Source of the DNA: Hypsibius dujardini
Lineage: Eukaryota; Tardigrada; Eutardigrada; Parachela; Hypsibiidae
Length of the DNA: 37,488 bases
Direction: 5' to 3'
Assembly (NCBI GenBank): GCA_001579985.1
Contig: LRSR01007335.1
Span: 1-37,488, forward strand
In this document: positions 1 through 10,704 of the stretch, piece by piece
How positions within the stretch are numbered: the stretch's first letter is position 1
How the letters are laid out: every line of letters begins with the position of its first letter
Made by a program: the position numbers and the translations under genes
Notes under the pieces: generated by a model
What the model was told of the DNA's origin: nothing
Seen by the model: only the letters and a program-made list of their open reading frames with translations
Databases searched by the model: none

Positions 1-69
1 TAATAATAACAATAATAAAGCATATAGCTCGTAATATAGCAACATTTATTCAGACAAGTTTTAATGCAG

Positions 70-249
70 ATACATCAACAAGTCCAAGGACATTTTCGAG
101 TCTCCGGACGCAGATCCAGAACATATCGTCTCACATCCACTCAATTCATTTCGCTTAGTAAAACATTTCTCTTCCGGCTGGGAAAACCTCCGAAAACATT
201 TAGAGCATGACGCTGGCCAAGGTAAACATATTCCACCTCTTTCTGTATT

Positions 250-300
<51 letters not shown>

Positions 301-2926
301 ATCTTTCTGCCTCTCTATCTCTGTCTTTCAATAATAGTTTGTCTGCCTGCCTACTGTCTCACGGTTGTCGATCTCTCTCTGTCTCTGAATTTTTGCACGC
401 CTGCCCGTCCGTTCGCTTACCTATAAAAGGCTTTAAGACATCCATGTTCAGCGGTTTTACGAGAGCCATTTTAGCGACCCTTATCAAAATTGAGAAACTC
501 CGTCGCCAAGCTCGCTTTCCCGAAACGGACGCCATCGCGGGTGCTGCTCAAGGCTTCCTTCGGCTTCAACGAACCTATCGCATCAGGACAGAAGACTTCG
601 CCGCGGGTAACCTTCCCGGGATCACTAAAGCATCTGCGCTCAGTGCCGTTGATTGCTACCTCGTGGGACACCAGCAGCTGCTGGACGGGATTTATGACTA
701 TGCAGCCAGTTGGTTGGAAATTGCCCTACAAAAATGGTTCGAAGAAAAGAGAGACCCTCTGTCGTCAATTCAGAAATCCGACATTCTAAATTCGCTACAG
801 CTCTCCTATTACCATCTTGGAAATGTGTGGATGGCTTTGGAGTTATGTAAGACCATCCGGGAGGTGGATCCTTTCTATCCAAATATCACTGCGAAAATCT
901 TGACCTACCAAGCATTATTGGATGGGACAACAAAGTGGTCCGTAAACGCCATGAAGCTGCAGACTAGACCGCCACCGGTGAGGGTGGATAACGGACTACG
1001 CGGGTTCTTGTGTCGTGGGGAAGATACGTCGGTGAGATATTAGGGAGATCGTCTAACATTTTTCAAATCATCATTGATACTGAATTAATTTTGAAGAAAA
1101 GCTGGAGAGATTTTGAAATCCGTCTTTGAAAATCGTCCCAACTAAACGAGTTTCTCCTTTCTTGGAATATTTTTTACAAAAATATGTTAAAATCTATGTT
1201 AGTTAAAATCTATTTTTAGCCTTCTGGAGCGCTTCCCCACTTAAGATGCCTTTACGAAACCCACAAGAACCCTTACTTAATACTGCAACCGGTAAAGTTG
1301 GAAGTGGTCCATGTCAGTCCGGATATCTTCATTCTGCACGATGTCATTCTGGACTCGCAAATTGAGCGGCTTAAGAAAGTGGCCGCGACGCATCTGCAGC
1401 CGGCGACTTTGGTCCAGAGTGGGAGTGACAAATCTGGAGTGGTTGAGACCATGACCCGGACTGCAAAATCGTAAGTTCCATTGCAAATTATAAGCGTGCA
1501 TAATTGGAATGAAACATACCCATACGCCCCCAAACCCCCGGTAAACACCCGGTAAATGCATGTGTATGGTAAATGATCCATTTATAAATGTTTTTCATAT
1601 GTGTGATAACGTCTGTCCCCTGACCATTCCTTTCCGTACCTTTTCGTGCCGCAAAAATATTGTGGCACTCGATTTACCTTTTCCAAACAACATTTTCTGT
1701 CCGCACAGATGCCATAATTATATTCATTCCAATATTGTCTAGAGTTTCGGCAGAATAGATTAACACTGCCACAAAAAAAGAACATATTTTGTATGGTATC
1801 GATTTTGTTTGAAAATCGATTGAGGGACAAAATGTCCATTGTCCGTTACGATTTGCCAAGATAATTCCCGTCTTGATGTTGACTGCTCTTTCGCGGTCGC
1901 ACAACACTCACCAGGGTCTCGTTTAGGGTCCTAACAGGTCAGAGCCATGGGACTCCTCATAATATTGCCAGGGCGTGGGCAAAATTCATTCTTTGAAAAT
2001 TGAATTTGAAATCGACCCTCTTGCTTTTGATCATTGTTAAACTTGTGGGGGTGTGGGGGGTATGATTTCCAGGGATCCCCTGAAATTTCAAAATATTTTT
2101 AAAACCATTAGTATGTCTATCAGATTTAGGACTGTTCTAGAATGTTTCGAATCTCCATTATCAGTCATTAATCGGACCCCAAGAAACCTTAAATTTGATC
2201 GAAAAGCTGATATTTGTGGAAAATGTTTGCAAATTTCAGGGGCCCCTAGAAATCAGATCCCCAGGCCCCCTCAAGTTCCAAATAGTCAGAAACTTGAAAC
2301 CGAATGTTTGGCTCGATTAAAAAAAATACTTTTAGTTCCTTTGCCCACCCCCAGGTCCTTATACCACGAGGGGTCCTGAGTCGGACTTATAAGTATCCTA
2401 AACGAGCCCTTGTCGCCTAATACCTTTTAGTTGATGCCTATGTCCCATTAATTAAAATGTCTTCTGCGACTTCAGTGCCTTCTTGGATGAAAAGATCGAT
2501 TCGGTCATCTCAAAAATCAACCACCACATCGGTCAGATGACCAACTTGGATATGGAGCAGGCGGAGGCGCTGCAAATTGCCAGCTACGGCATCGGTGGTC
2601 ACTACACCACTCACTATGACTTCTTCCGTAACCCAACCGACCCTGACACCAAACACATCCAACCCCATCTCGGGGATCGAATGGCGACTGTCTTAATCTA
2701 CCTCACTGACGTCCAAGCCGGTGGGGCAACCACCTTTCCTCTCATCAACGTCACGCTCTTCCCGCAAAAAGGGTCCGCGGCTTTTTGGTTTAACCTCCAC
2801 CGCGACGGAACGGGCGACCTCAAGACGTTGCATGAAGGTTGCCCGGTGTTGGCGGGGAATAAATGGATTGCTAATAAGTGGATAAGGGAGGTCGGGCAGT
2901 GGCGGACCCGACCGTGTCTCTCATGA
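70..2926 (+). CDS. P4HA: Prolyl 4-hydroxylase alpha subunit (3' four exons, 5' end outside window)
   Basis: Exons read as 70-221, 475-1031, 1220-1470 and 2476-2926, all with GT/AG borders. Phases join without a stop to give the last 469 residues. In the family this ER enzyme hydroxylates proline in collagen X-Pro-Gly repeats, using Fe(II), 2-oxoglutarate and ascorbate, in a tetramer with protein disulfide isomerase. The N-terminal region is recognisable (HPLNSFRLVKHFSSGW, then GAAQGFLRLQRTY). The peptide-binding TPR-like region follows (ALSAVDCYLVGHQQL to about NSLQLSYYHLGN). The C-terminal 2OG-Fe(II) domain keeps the metal ligands H366, D368 and H439 and the 2-oxoglutarate lysine K449, inside GHYTTHYDFF and HEGCPVLAGNKW. 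Catalysis therefore looks intact. The signal peptide and first residues lie upstream of base 1. Introns hold a CTGT array and a foldback repeat. Domain identity is certain; exon edges are inferred. Confidence 0.9.
251..299 (+). repeat. CTGT tetranucleotide microsatellite
   Basis: About twelve near-perfect CTGT units inside the hydroxylase intron 222-474. Translating through it gives a spurious Ser-Val-Cys-Leu repeat. Confidence 0.95.
1913..2410. repeat. Foldback MITE-like element, copy 1
   Basis: The ends are inverted copies of about 18 bases: AGGGTCTCGTTTAGGGTCCT on the left, and AGGGCTCGTTTAGGATACT read inward from the right. A second inverted pair lies inside, with TGATTTCCAGGGATCCCC near 2063 matching the reverse of the stretch near 2235-2258. 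No coding capacity was seen and no clear target duplication was found. It lies wholly inside the 1471-2475 intron of the hydroxylase gene. A related copy lies at 3001-3661. The superfamily cannot be told from the ends alone. Confidence 0.6.
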
Positions 2927-2932
2927 GCGACG

Positions 2933-2938
2933 AATAAA
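2933..2938 (+). promoter_or_regulatory. Poly(A) signal AATAAA of the hydroxylase gene
   Basis: A canonical AATAAA begins six bases after the TGA stop that ends at 2926. It implies a 3' UTR of only some tens of bases. Seen in sequence; use as the signal is inferred. Confidence 0.65.
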
Positions 2939-3000
2939 TCTGAGCAGACATAAGTTGTAATACATTTTTGTGCATTACCGCTACATGCATCTCGCACTCA

Positions 3001-3661
3001 GAGACTCGTTCAGGGCCCTTTAGCAGTCGGAACCAATTCTGCGCCAAAGTCTCTCGGGCCCCAAAAAATTCATCAAACCCGAAACACGTTGGGCAAAATG
3101 ACATTTTTTGGTTCGGGTTTGTCGGGTTCCGCTATTCGTTTCGGCTTTTGGGTCGGGCCATGGGAATTAAATTTCGGCGTAAGCGTGATTGGAACCAGGA
3201 CTTCTTATGCCAGGATTGTGGAGTGGGCAAATAGGCAAAAATAAAAAAATTTAAGTTGAAATAAAAATCAGCTTCTTGTCGGTAATCATTCTGAACTTTT
3301 GGGAGCGTGATGGTCTGATTTCCTATAGTGCCCTGGGATTTCAGAACATTTTCAGAAACTTCAATTTTCCGACGGAATATCGGGTTTCTTGAGTTCCATA
3401 TGGCTCCTTATTAATGAGTGCCAATAAAAGGTTCAAAATATGGCAGATTGGTCCCAATTTGATGAAATAACTGATGTTTTTAAAATGTTTGGAAATTCCA
3501 GGGCATGGAAATCAAACCCTCATAATTTTAAAATGATTATGGACAAGAGGCCGATTTTTGGTTAAACTTTCAAAAAACAATGCCTTTTTCCTCTTTTCCC
3601 ACCTCTGGCCCTACCATCACGGGTTCTGGTTACGACATGTCAGAACCCTAAACGAGTCCTT
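3001..3661. repeat. Foldback MITE-like element, copy 2
   Basis: It has the same kind of ends as the element at 1913-2410: GAGACTCGTTCAGGG on the left and AGGACTCGTTTAGGG read inward from the right. An internal inverted pair again starts TGATTTCC near 3317 and returns near 3495-3515. It begins about 60 bases past the hydroxylase poly(A) signal. No open frame of note is present. It is somewhat longer than copy 1 and diverged from it. Confidence 0.55.
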
Positions 3662-3761
3662 GGTGGGTATTATTTTAATCGAGTTAAAAAATATAACGAA
3701 ACATATACACTGAGTTTGCTACTGAAATATCAATGAACAACCTATTTTATTCTGCGAGTCG

Positions 3762-6271
3762 TTAAACATATCTCATGGTTGTGTTCTCAACTGGCTGCAT
3801 GGCAATAAGCTCTCCCGTTTCAAAGATGATCATAAACGAAGGGTTCTGCGGCAGTTTCTCCCCGATCACTCCCATACTCTCGCTGATACTGCGGATGTTC
3901 TTGCCCATTCCGGTCGACTGGTATTGCGACACTCCTAATGCCGAGGCGATGGCGTTGCCCAGAGGTTCCATCTGATCCGCCAAGGCGCTTAAACTGTTGG
4001 CAGTCTGCTGCAGTGCTAATGTCGCCCGCGTCAGTTTCCCACGTTCTTCATGAGCTCTCGGATGGCCACGCCCAACGCCACATTGTCCTTCAGCTTGGCG
4101 GTCAGGGCGTTGGCTGCCGGAAGCAGGCCGTCACGCTGTCGAGCCAAGGTCGCCAAGTTTGCCTGCGTGTGCAAGTAAGTTATTAGAATTAAAAGAACCC
4201 GCTCAGTTGTTTAAAATTCACCGACACATGAAAATAAAATATCGTGTATTCTTTTAAGTAAGTATTTAAGTATTTCGGATAAATGTTTGCCCTCTAGTTA
4301 CAAATACAATTGTCATTCCAAGTATCTATGTTTGACTGGAAATATCATTGGAACCTGAAATAAATTTATGATTATATTTACGTGTATATGATGTTAAAAT
4401 ACGCGCATCATTTCGGATAAGTTTTTAGCTCATATGATTTTTTATTAATCTTTGTGTTTGATTTAAAATACATTATTGAGCATATTAAAACATTAGGATG
4501 TTTCAGAGCCCGATTATTTTTGACTGGCTGATTGAAATCAAAAATAAACTAACCAATCGCAACGATTCCGTTAGTTTATGGTCTGTATTCTGTATGTGAA
4601 AACAACACATCTTCGAATAAACCAGCGCAATATTTTTCCAAGGAAGTCAAATATGATCAATCAATCAAGGATTCGGAAAACTTTCTCACGGGGTCCTCGC
4701 GCTTGTAAGCTTGTTATACTTTAAATTTAATCACATTGGCATAAACAGAATGGAAAAAAGAATTAAAATCTTTAATATGAAGAGTTGCTAGAGGAAGAGA
4801 AACCGCAGGGCGTTTTTAGGCTACTCCCATTAACGCCCAATCAAGCCAATCAACTGCGATAATCGCGTAAATATATCACCTCAAGCATGAAAAGTACTTC
4901 ATGTATTTCCCCCCCCCCCCAATAGTACAATCGAAAGATAAAACGATTTTTTAAATCTCGAGACAGTTTAGATGGGTTTAAAGACCGAATTTGTGTGAAA
5001 AATCTGCATCCAATCTTATCCAAGACAAGAAGCTTGGCAGGGCGCAGACAACGCACCTCGAAATAAGGGAAAAGGTTATGCTTGCATAATCTGGTTATAA
5101 TAGGGAAGACCACCGGCCACACCCCAAGGCGGCCTGTAGTAGATGATAAATGGTTTGCGCATGGAGAAAATCATCAGTTGGATTTTCGGCAAACATTTTC
5201 TTTGTTTCTTTGGTCAGTTGATTGAAATCCTGACGGAATTTTTTTGGCCAATCAGAACGATTCCGCTGGGAATTTTAATCAGCCAGCTAAAAAAAAATCT
5301 TACTCTGAAACATCTTATTACTTTGCCCGCTTACATTAATGATTACGCTTAATCTTGGGGCTTGAAATAAGTTTGTAACTTACAAATTAGTGTATAGTAT
5401 GTTTGTATATTTATGATTTCAAAATACGCTCATGATTTTGGATGCTTTTTGGCCTATACCATTTTTTATGAATCTCTGTTTGATCTAAAATATAATATAA
5501 ATATCTTTACGTCAAAGAAGAAACCGAGATGCGCCAAGTTAGCTACCTACATTCAACGGATCGCGTTCTTCCACCGATTTCAAGTGCAAACCGTGGAGTC
5601 TCCGCAAGTGCGCTGTCGCTGCGTCCCAACCGGCCTGCAAACGAGCTCGATCTTCTCGCCGGGCATCGATGACATTGCCAGTTTGACAGGGCTTCCGTCG
5701 CCCTCGCCATAAGCAATGCCAGTCACAGTTGACCCATTCCTCCGCCTTGCGGACCTCCTCATTAGCCGCGGCCACGTTGGCCTACAAGTGCCTCCAAGTC
5801 CGGGTCGCCGTGATCTGTGCCTTTGTTCTGGCGATACTCTCGCTTATGGCGGCGTGCTGCTGAATGACAGCATTAATTTCGCGTTGTTTGGCCGAGATTT
5901 GGGCAGCCGTCGAGATCAGCTGCTGGTCGAGCCATTGACGGATTGCTTTTAAGGCTGCGCTGACCGGGTTGAGTATTCCCAGCAGTTCCAGGATGCTTCC
6001 GCGAGGATTAGCGACGATGCGGTGCGTTTGGGTGGCATTAAGGGGGATCGCGGAACCTGCGCTAGGGGTTGGAAGGTCTTGGAAGCCAGGGCGAAAACGG
6101 CATGGGAAATGGGATGGATGATGATTTGACCCACTCTGCTTCCGCTGGGAATGGAGCGGGATTTCCTTGAGATTTGACCGGGTAACAACCCTGATCGGGC
6201 ATGGACTGCCGTGAAAGCTAGCCAATTCACAAGGTCACAAGGAGCATGATTCTTGATGAAGTTGGATACAT
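3762..6271 (-). pseudogene. Decayed tandem copy of the secreted coiled-coil gene at 7355-9022
   Basis: Two blocks match the two exons of the neighbouring gene. Block 5551-6271 matches exon 1 (RSGLLPGQISRKSRSI, GSILELLGILNPVSAA, AANEEVRKAEE). Block 3762-4162 matches exon 2 (LGNAIASALGVSQYQS, ENTTMRYV at the end). The coding frame is lost. Exon 1 changes frame just after the signal peptide, again before the coiled coil, and again near 5780. It also lacks about 24 residues around the WFKNIFKK segment of the intact copy. Exon 2 is 401 instead of 402 bases and breaks near 4035. The exon 1 donor (GTAGGT) and exon 2 acceptor (CAG|GCA) are still visible. The intron carries a MITE at 4496-5314. A decayed host duplicate is the simplest reading; sequencing errors cannot explain the internal deletion. 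Confidence 0.8.
4496..5314. repeat. MITE-like element in the pseudogene intron
   Basis: Inverted ends of about 45 bases with mismatches: GGATGTTTCAGAGCCCGATT from the left and GATGTTTCAGAGTAAGATTT read inward from the right, both continuing into a CTGGCTGATT motif. TTA flanks each side (4493-4495 and 5315-5317), as a 3-bp target duplication would. A TTA target with a 3-bp duplication is typical of PIF/Harbinger elements, but no transposase is present. A run of C at about 4910-4920 lies inside. Confidence 0.6.
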
Positions 6272-6637
6272 ATTTCGGTGAGTTAACTATCTAGATTGGG
6301 ACTAGTTAGCTTCACGATGGGGGAATTATTTAGGGAAGCAGAGAATTGTATTTGTAAGAAATTTGACAGGGCTTGTAATCGTGAAGTCTGGAGATGGAAT
6401 TAAGGCGTGGTGTAGAAGGTAGGAGCGTCAACTCTCGCTCACTCCCTCCTTGATTAATCCCACTCCCTGCGGCCACTACTCACAAGACCGTGCGGTGTAG
6501 GCAATTAAGCAGCAAATAACTGATGAGAAAAGGAGCCCCCACTTGCACCTTGCTTTTCTCAATAATCTTACAAACCAAAGAAATCAGTCAGTTTCAATTA
6601 GAGGAATTAACCAAGGACAATGAAAATTTAGCTCGGA

Positions 6638-6723
6638 CGCCGCATTGGCATTCTGCTGCGCGATCAGGGCGTTGGCTGCCTGAACCATACCGTCACGCTG
6701 CTTAGCCAAGGCCGCAAGGTTGC
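6638..6723 (-). pseudogene. Detached fragment of coiled-coil gene exon 2
   Basis: On the minus strand, after a CAG acceptor, this reads ATLAALAKQRDGMVQAANAL and then IAQQNANAA. That matches the first 30 or so residues of exon 2 of the gene at 7355-9022. The similarity continues upstream of the acceptor to about 6935, matching the intron of that gene near 7680-7960. This is therefore a segmental duplication of intron plus exon start. Nothing follows it in frame. Confidence 0.75.
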
Positions 6724-7354
6724 CTGCAATTTTAAGTAACGTGTTTAAAGAAAAATAATAACATTGATAATAAAATAATAAATGAATTCCATTTAGTCGG
6801 CGAGGTATAATTTAGCGCGAAATGTAATTTTGCATAAACAAAATACTATAATTTATGGAACTTAAAACACGCTTTTGAATAACATAAGCTATGGATTAAG
6901 AAATAATCTTTGCCCTAAAAATAATACTAAAAAGTTGACGAAAACTCCGAATCGACCAGTCAGCGTACGCGCTCTTCTCGTATCACGCCTCTTTTTGAAA
7001 CACAAAACACAATTAACCAAAATAGTATTGCGTAACCGCAATGAAGGAAACCCAACTCCTCCATTCAAACTTGAACGTGCCCAAATAATTCGGTTATGGC
7101 CAATTAGTATCACATTAAATGTAAGGTAAAGCAGCCTCAGCAAAAATATTTTCAAAGCGTTTTCGTAATTCAGTCTGGTGCGGTGAACGTCCGCGGGAAA
7201 ATAAATCCACAATTTCTTATTGGGTATGGAACTGAACTGTTATTTAAGCAAAATCAAGGCATTTACTGGTCCAATCAAGCTGTGGGAGTCTGCTCACGCT
7301 AAATTTTGCTTACTACAATAAGAACAGCAATAATCTATTTTACTCAGAGCATGG
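6724..7354. other. Duplicated intron sequence and unassigned spacer
   Basis: 6724 to about 6935 is similar to the intron of the neighbouring coiled-coil gene (shared TTGAATAACATAAGCTA and AATCATCTTTGCC-like stretches). The rest, to the stop codon of that gene, shows no gene or repeat I can support. Confidence 0.5.
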
Positions 7355-9022
7355 TTAAACACTTTCGGTAGATGCATTATCCACTGACTGCATGTCCACA
7401 AATTCTCCCGTCTCAAAGTTGACCATAAAGGGAGGGTACTGCGGCAGTTTCTGACCAATAATTCCCATACTTTCGCTGATGCTGCGTATGTTCTCGCCCA
7501 TTCCGGACGACTGGTATTGCGACGCTCCCAAGGCCGAGGCGACTGCGTTGCCCAGAGGTGCAACGAGGTCCGCCATCGCGCCCAGACTGCCGGCGATCCG
7601 TTGCAGTGCCAATGTCGCCCCCGTGAAAGTTCCCACGTTCTTCAGGAGCTCCCGTGTCGCCACGCCCAAAGCCACATTGGCATTCTGCTGCGCGACCAGG
7701 GCATTGGCTGCCTGTTCCAGGCTGTCACGCTGTCCAGCCAAGGCCGCAAGGGTTGCCTGCATTTTCAAGTAACGCGTTTTAAAGACAAAATAATACATGA
7801 ATTCCTATAAATCAGCGAGGCATAATGCAGTGCGAATTGTGATTTTTGCATAAACAATATATATAATTTACATTTGAATCATACATGATTTTGAATAACA
7901 TAAGCTAAGGATTAGGGAATCATCTTTGCCTTAAAATATAATAATAATTATGTTCTTGTTTTTGGAATTTAATAAATTATTGTGATGCTGAATTCTGGGC
8001 CTCTAAAACGTATTTAACATAAATAAACGTTTTCTCATCTTAAGTAAAAATTTAAATGCGTTTATATGAAATCCAAAATTCGGCGTTACAATGTCGTACT
8101 AACATATTATGCGTTTGTTTCTCAAATTTTACAAATTACGCTGATGATAAATTTTGAGCCTCTAAAGAAGTATAAGACTTAGATGCACTCATTATAATCT
8201 TAAGTAAAATGTACAAATTGTTATGTGAAATGAAAATTCGGTTTCTGAACCGTCTACCTGCAAGGAGTTGCGTTCGGCAACTGATCTCCCTTGAGAGGCC
8301 TGGAGATTCCGCAGATGAGCCGCCGCTTGATCCCGACTGGCCTGAACGCGAGCCCGGTCCTGTTTCCGAGCGTCGATATTGTTCACAACCTGACAGGGCG
8401 CGTTGACGACCTTTTTGAAGATATTCTTGAACCATCCCCGAACCTCACGCTTCCGTCGCCCTCGCCAAATACAATTCCGGGCACGGTTGACCCGTTCCTC
8501 TGCCTTGCGGACCTCTTCATTGGCCGCGACCACGCTGGCCTCCAACTGCACGAGCTGGTTCTGGGTCGCCGCGATCTGCGCGTCCGTACTGGCGATTTGA
8601 CCGCTTGTGGCGGCGTGCTGCTGACTGACAGCATTAATTTCGCCTTGTTTGGCCCAAATCTGGGCGGTCGTTGAGGCCAGCTGCTGGTCGAGCTCTTGAC
8701 GGACCACTTCTGACGCTGCGCTAACCGGGTTGAGTATTCCCAGCAGTTCTTGGATGCTTCCACGGAGATTATTGACGATGGTTTGAGTTTGATTGACGTT
8801 GACGGGGATCGGAGCCTGCGCCAGTGGTTGTAGGGTTTTGGAGGCCAGGACGGAGACGGCTTGAGTGATGGGCTGAATGATGGTGCGATCCACTTTGCTT
8901 CCGGTGAAGATTGAGCGGGACTTTCTTGAGATTTGCTCGGGTACCAACCCTGATCGGACAGAGACTGCCGTGGAAGCAAACAATGCCACAAGGAGGAGAA
9001 CTCCTGATGTAGTTGGATGCAT
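7355..9022 (-). CDS. Secreted coiled-coil protein, 388 residues, two exons
   Basis: Exon 1 is 9022-8258 and exon 2 is 7756-7355, joined in phase 0 across a 501-bp intron with GT/AG ends. The start was chosen because MHPTTSGVLLLVALFAS makes a clean signal peptide and a TATA box lies about 90 bases upstream. After cleavage comes a basic RKSR stretch. A long Gln/Ala-rich coiled coil follows (about residues 105-195; TAQIWAKQGEINAVSQQ, EEVRKAEERVNRA). Then comes a basic, hydrophobic WFKNIFKKVV segment. Exon 2 is mostly helical, with ATRELLKNVGTFTG and a hydrophobic APLGNAVASALGAS. I cannot name the family. The layout recalls uncharacterised helical secreted proteins of other animals and resembles in style the gene at 10705-14795. 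Extracellular location is inferred. A pseudogene copy lies beside it. Confidence 0.75.
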
Positions 9023-9110
9023 GTTTTGGTGGTAATGCTGAATTGTTGAGTAAATGCATAAGGAACTATGAAACTTTGTAAGATGACATTTCTTTATGGA
9101 AACCAGGTTG

Positions 9111-9118
9111 TATTTATA
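9111..9118 (-). promoter_or_regulatory. TATA box of the secreted coiled-coil gene
   Basis: TATAAATA on the minus strand, about 90 bases before the chosen ATG at 9022. This leaves room for a short 5' UTR. The decayed copy has TATTTGTAAG at the matching place on the plus strand, so its box is lost. Function is inferred from position. Confidence 0.55.
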
Positions 9119-9139
9119 AGAAATTTCACGGCCATCCAC

Positions 9140-10704
9140 TGGGAATTCGATCCGGCGGCTATATTTAAGGCGTGGTGTTACATGTAGTAACTCAGGTAAC
9201 TCGGGAGGGCAAGGCGCCCAGACCGTAACTTATATCATGATGCACGTAAAAAGGCCGAACCCAAAAGGGTGTAAAAATAAGGCGGTTATTCAGCTATAGG
9301 GATACGGCGGACGATTATTGTCGCAAAGATAGTAGGGACGAAAGTTGCAATAACAAAATGTTCTCCCACAAGCTCAGTACATCACATGATGTGAAAGTGT
9401 TTGCTACAAATTGCAATATGGCAACTTAATTAAGTAATGCATGTGTTTACACTGTACTGACGGACATCGAGACAATATAATAATTCTTTGCAAATATTTC
9501 GTTTGAGCAAATTCCAAATGTTTCGCATGTTCATGTCTCTCGTACTACAGTACGTCACGGAACTGCGGGTTTATTGATTTTGAAAGATACTCGTACTTGG
9601 AAAAATGAAAAAATTTAAAAACTGCTTCAGCAGAAGACGGTGAGAGGCTTTCCGAATTTATTGTCAATTAGGTCCAACCCAGCTCGGTTTTTCAATTTTA
9701 TGCCATTGTTGTAGCAATATTGTGCATTGTATTTTCCTCCCTAACTTTCTTTCTTTCTCCCTATCATCCCTTAACTCTCTGGAGACGGGTGTGCTTACTT
9801 AGATTCACTCTGTGTCCATTACTTTGTGCCCATTGCCTTATACAGATGCTTGTTGTGCCAAATGTTCAAACTGTAAGAACTGTGTTAGTTCAAAGCACTG
9901 TAAGAAACAGACACAGTATAGTTGTGTCACATGCTATGAATAATAGTTTAGTTTTGAGAATTTCGGGGCTCTTTATGAAATATTACTCTGTATCAGTAGA
10001 AAACAATCCATAACGCGCAGGAAGTGTGCCAAAAACGGAATGTAACTCAATGCTTCATTACCTTTAGAAAGCGCCCTGCTCGGTCCAGGGAAAATCCTTT
10101 TGAATACCGCGTCAAGTAATGTGTCCGCAAAAATCATTATGTCGTCTTCCTTAAGCGATTCTAAAAATGATTAATGTCATTCTCCAGAAGGGGGGGGAGG
10201 AGAAAACACCCGTTCCCAGAGAATTAAAGACTATTCTCGGCTTCGTCCATTCTTATTTAACTAAAAAAACAGTATTTGCCCTACCCCCAACCCGCACGGC
10301 GCCCTGTTGACGAGTGAGTATTTCGTCACCAAAAAGTTTCTTAATCATCCTTAATTCCTTAGCTTCTAGGCTTTGGTCAGTAACGCGACCATACAGCCCC
10401 AGTTGATTCATCCTAAGTGGGCTCGAAGCCTCGGTGAAACTGCACCTTCTCCGTGGGGAGATTTATGACGCAAAATGAAAAGCTAATAAACCGCAGCTGC
10501 CATTACGAAGATAGGCTAGCCCAAAAAAGGCACTTAAAATGGGTCGGCCTCATTAAATGCCCCTCCCGCGGAGCCGTGCTTGCGAATTACGCCGATCGGC
10601 AGCGGCGGGGAAAGCATGACGCTTTTGGGAAGGGAAAGGTGAAATTCACAAGCATTCATTCCTTGCAAAAAGTTGTGCATACGTTTTGACTAGTGACTGG
10701 AGAA
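9140..10704. other. Intergenic region between two divergent genes
   Basis: No gene can be supported here. It is the shared upstream region of the minus-strand coiled-coil gene and the plus-strand gene at 10705. A short cysteine-dense reading frame at 9851-9943 is noted among the findings. No TATA box was obvious before 10705. Confidence 0.5.

Noticed and set aside
207-474. Ser/Val/Cys/Leu-rich N-terminus read from ATG at 207
   Set aside because: It is translation of an intronic CTGT array. The exon 70-221 with a GT donor fits the hydroxylase family far better.
4909-4921. Poly-C run as a functional motif
   Set aside because: A simple homopolymer inside a MITE, prone to sequencing error.
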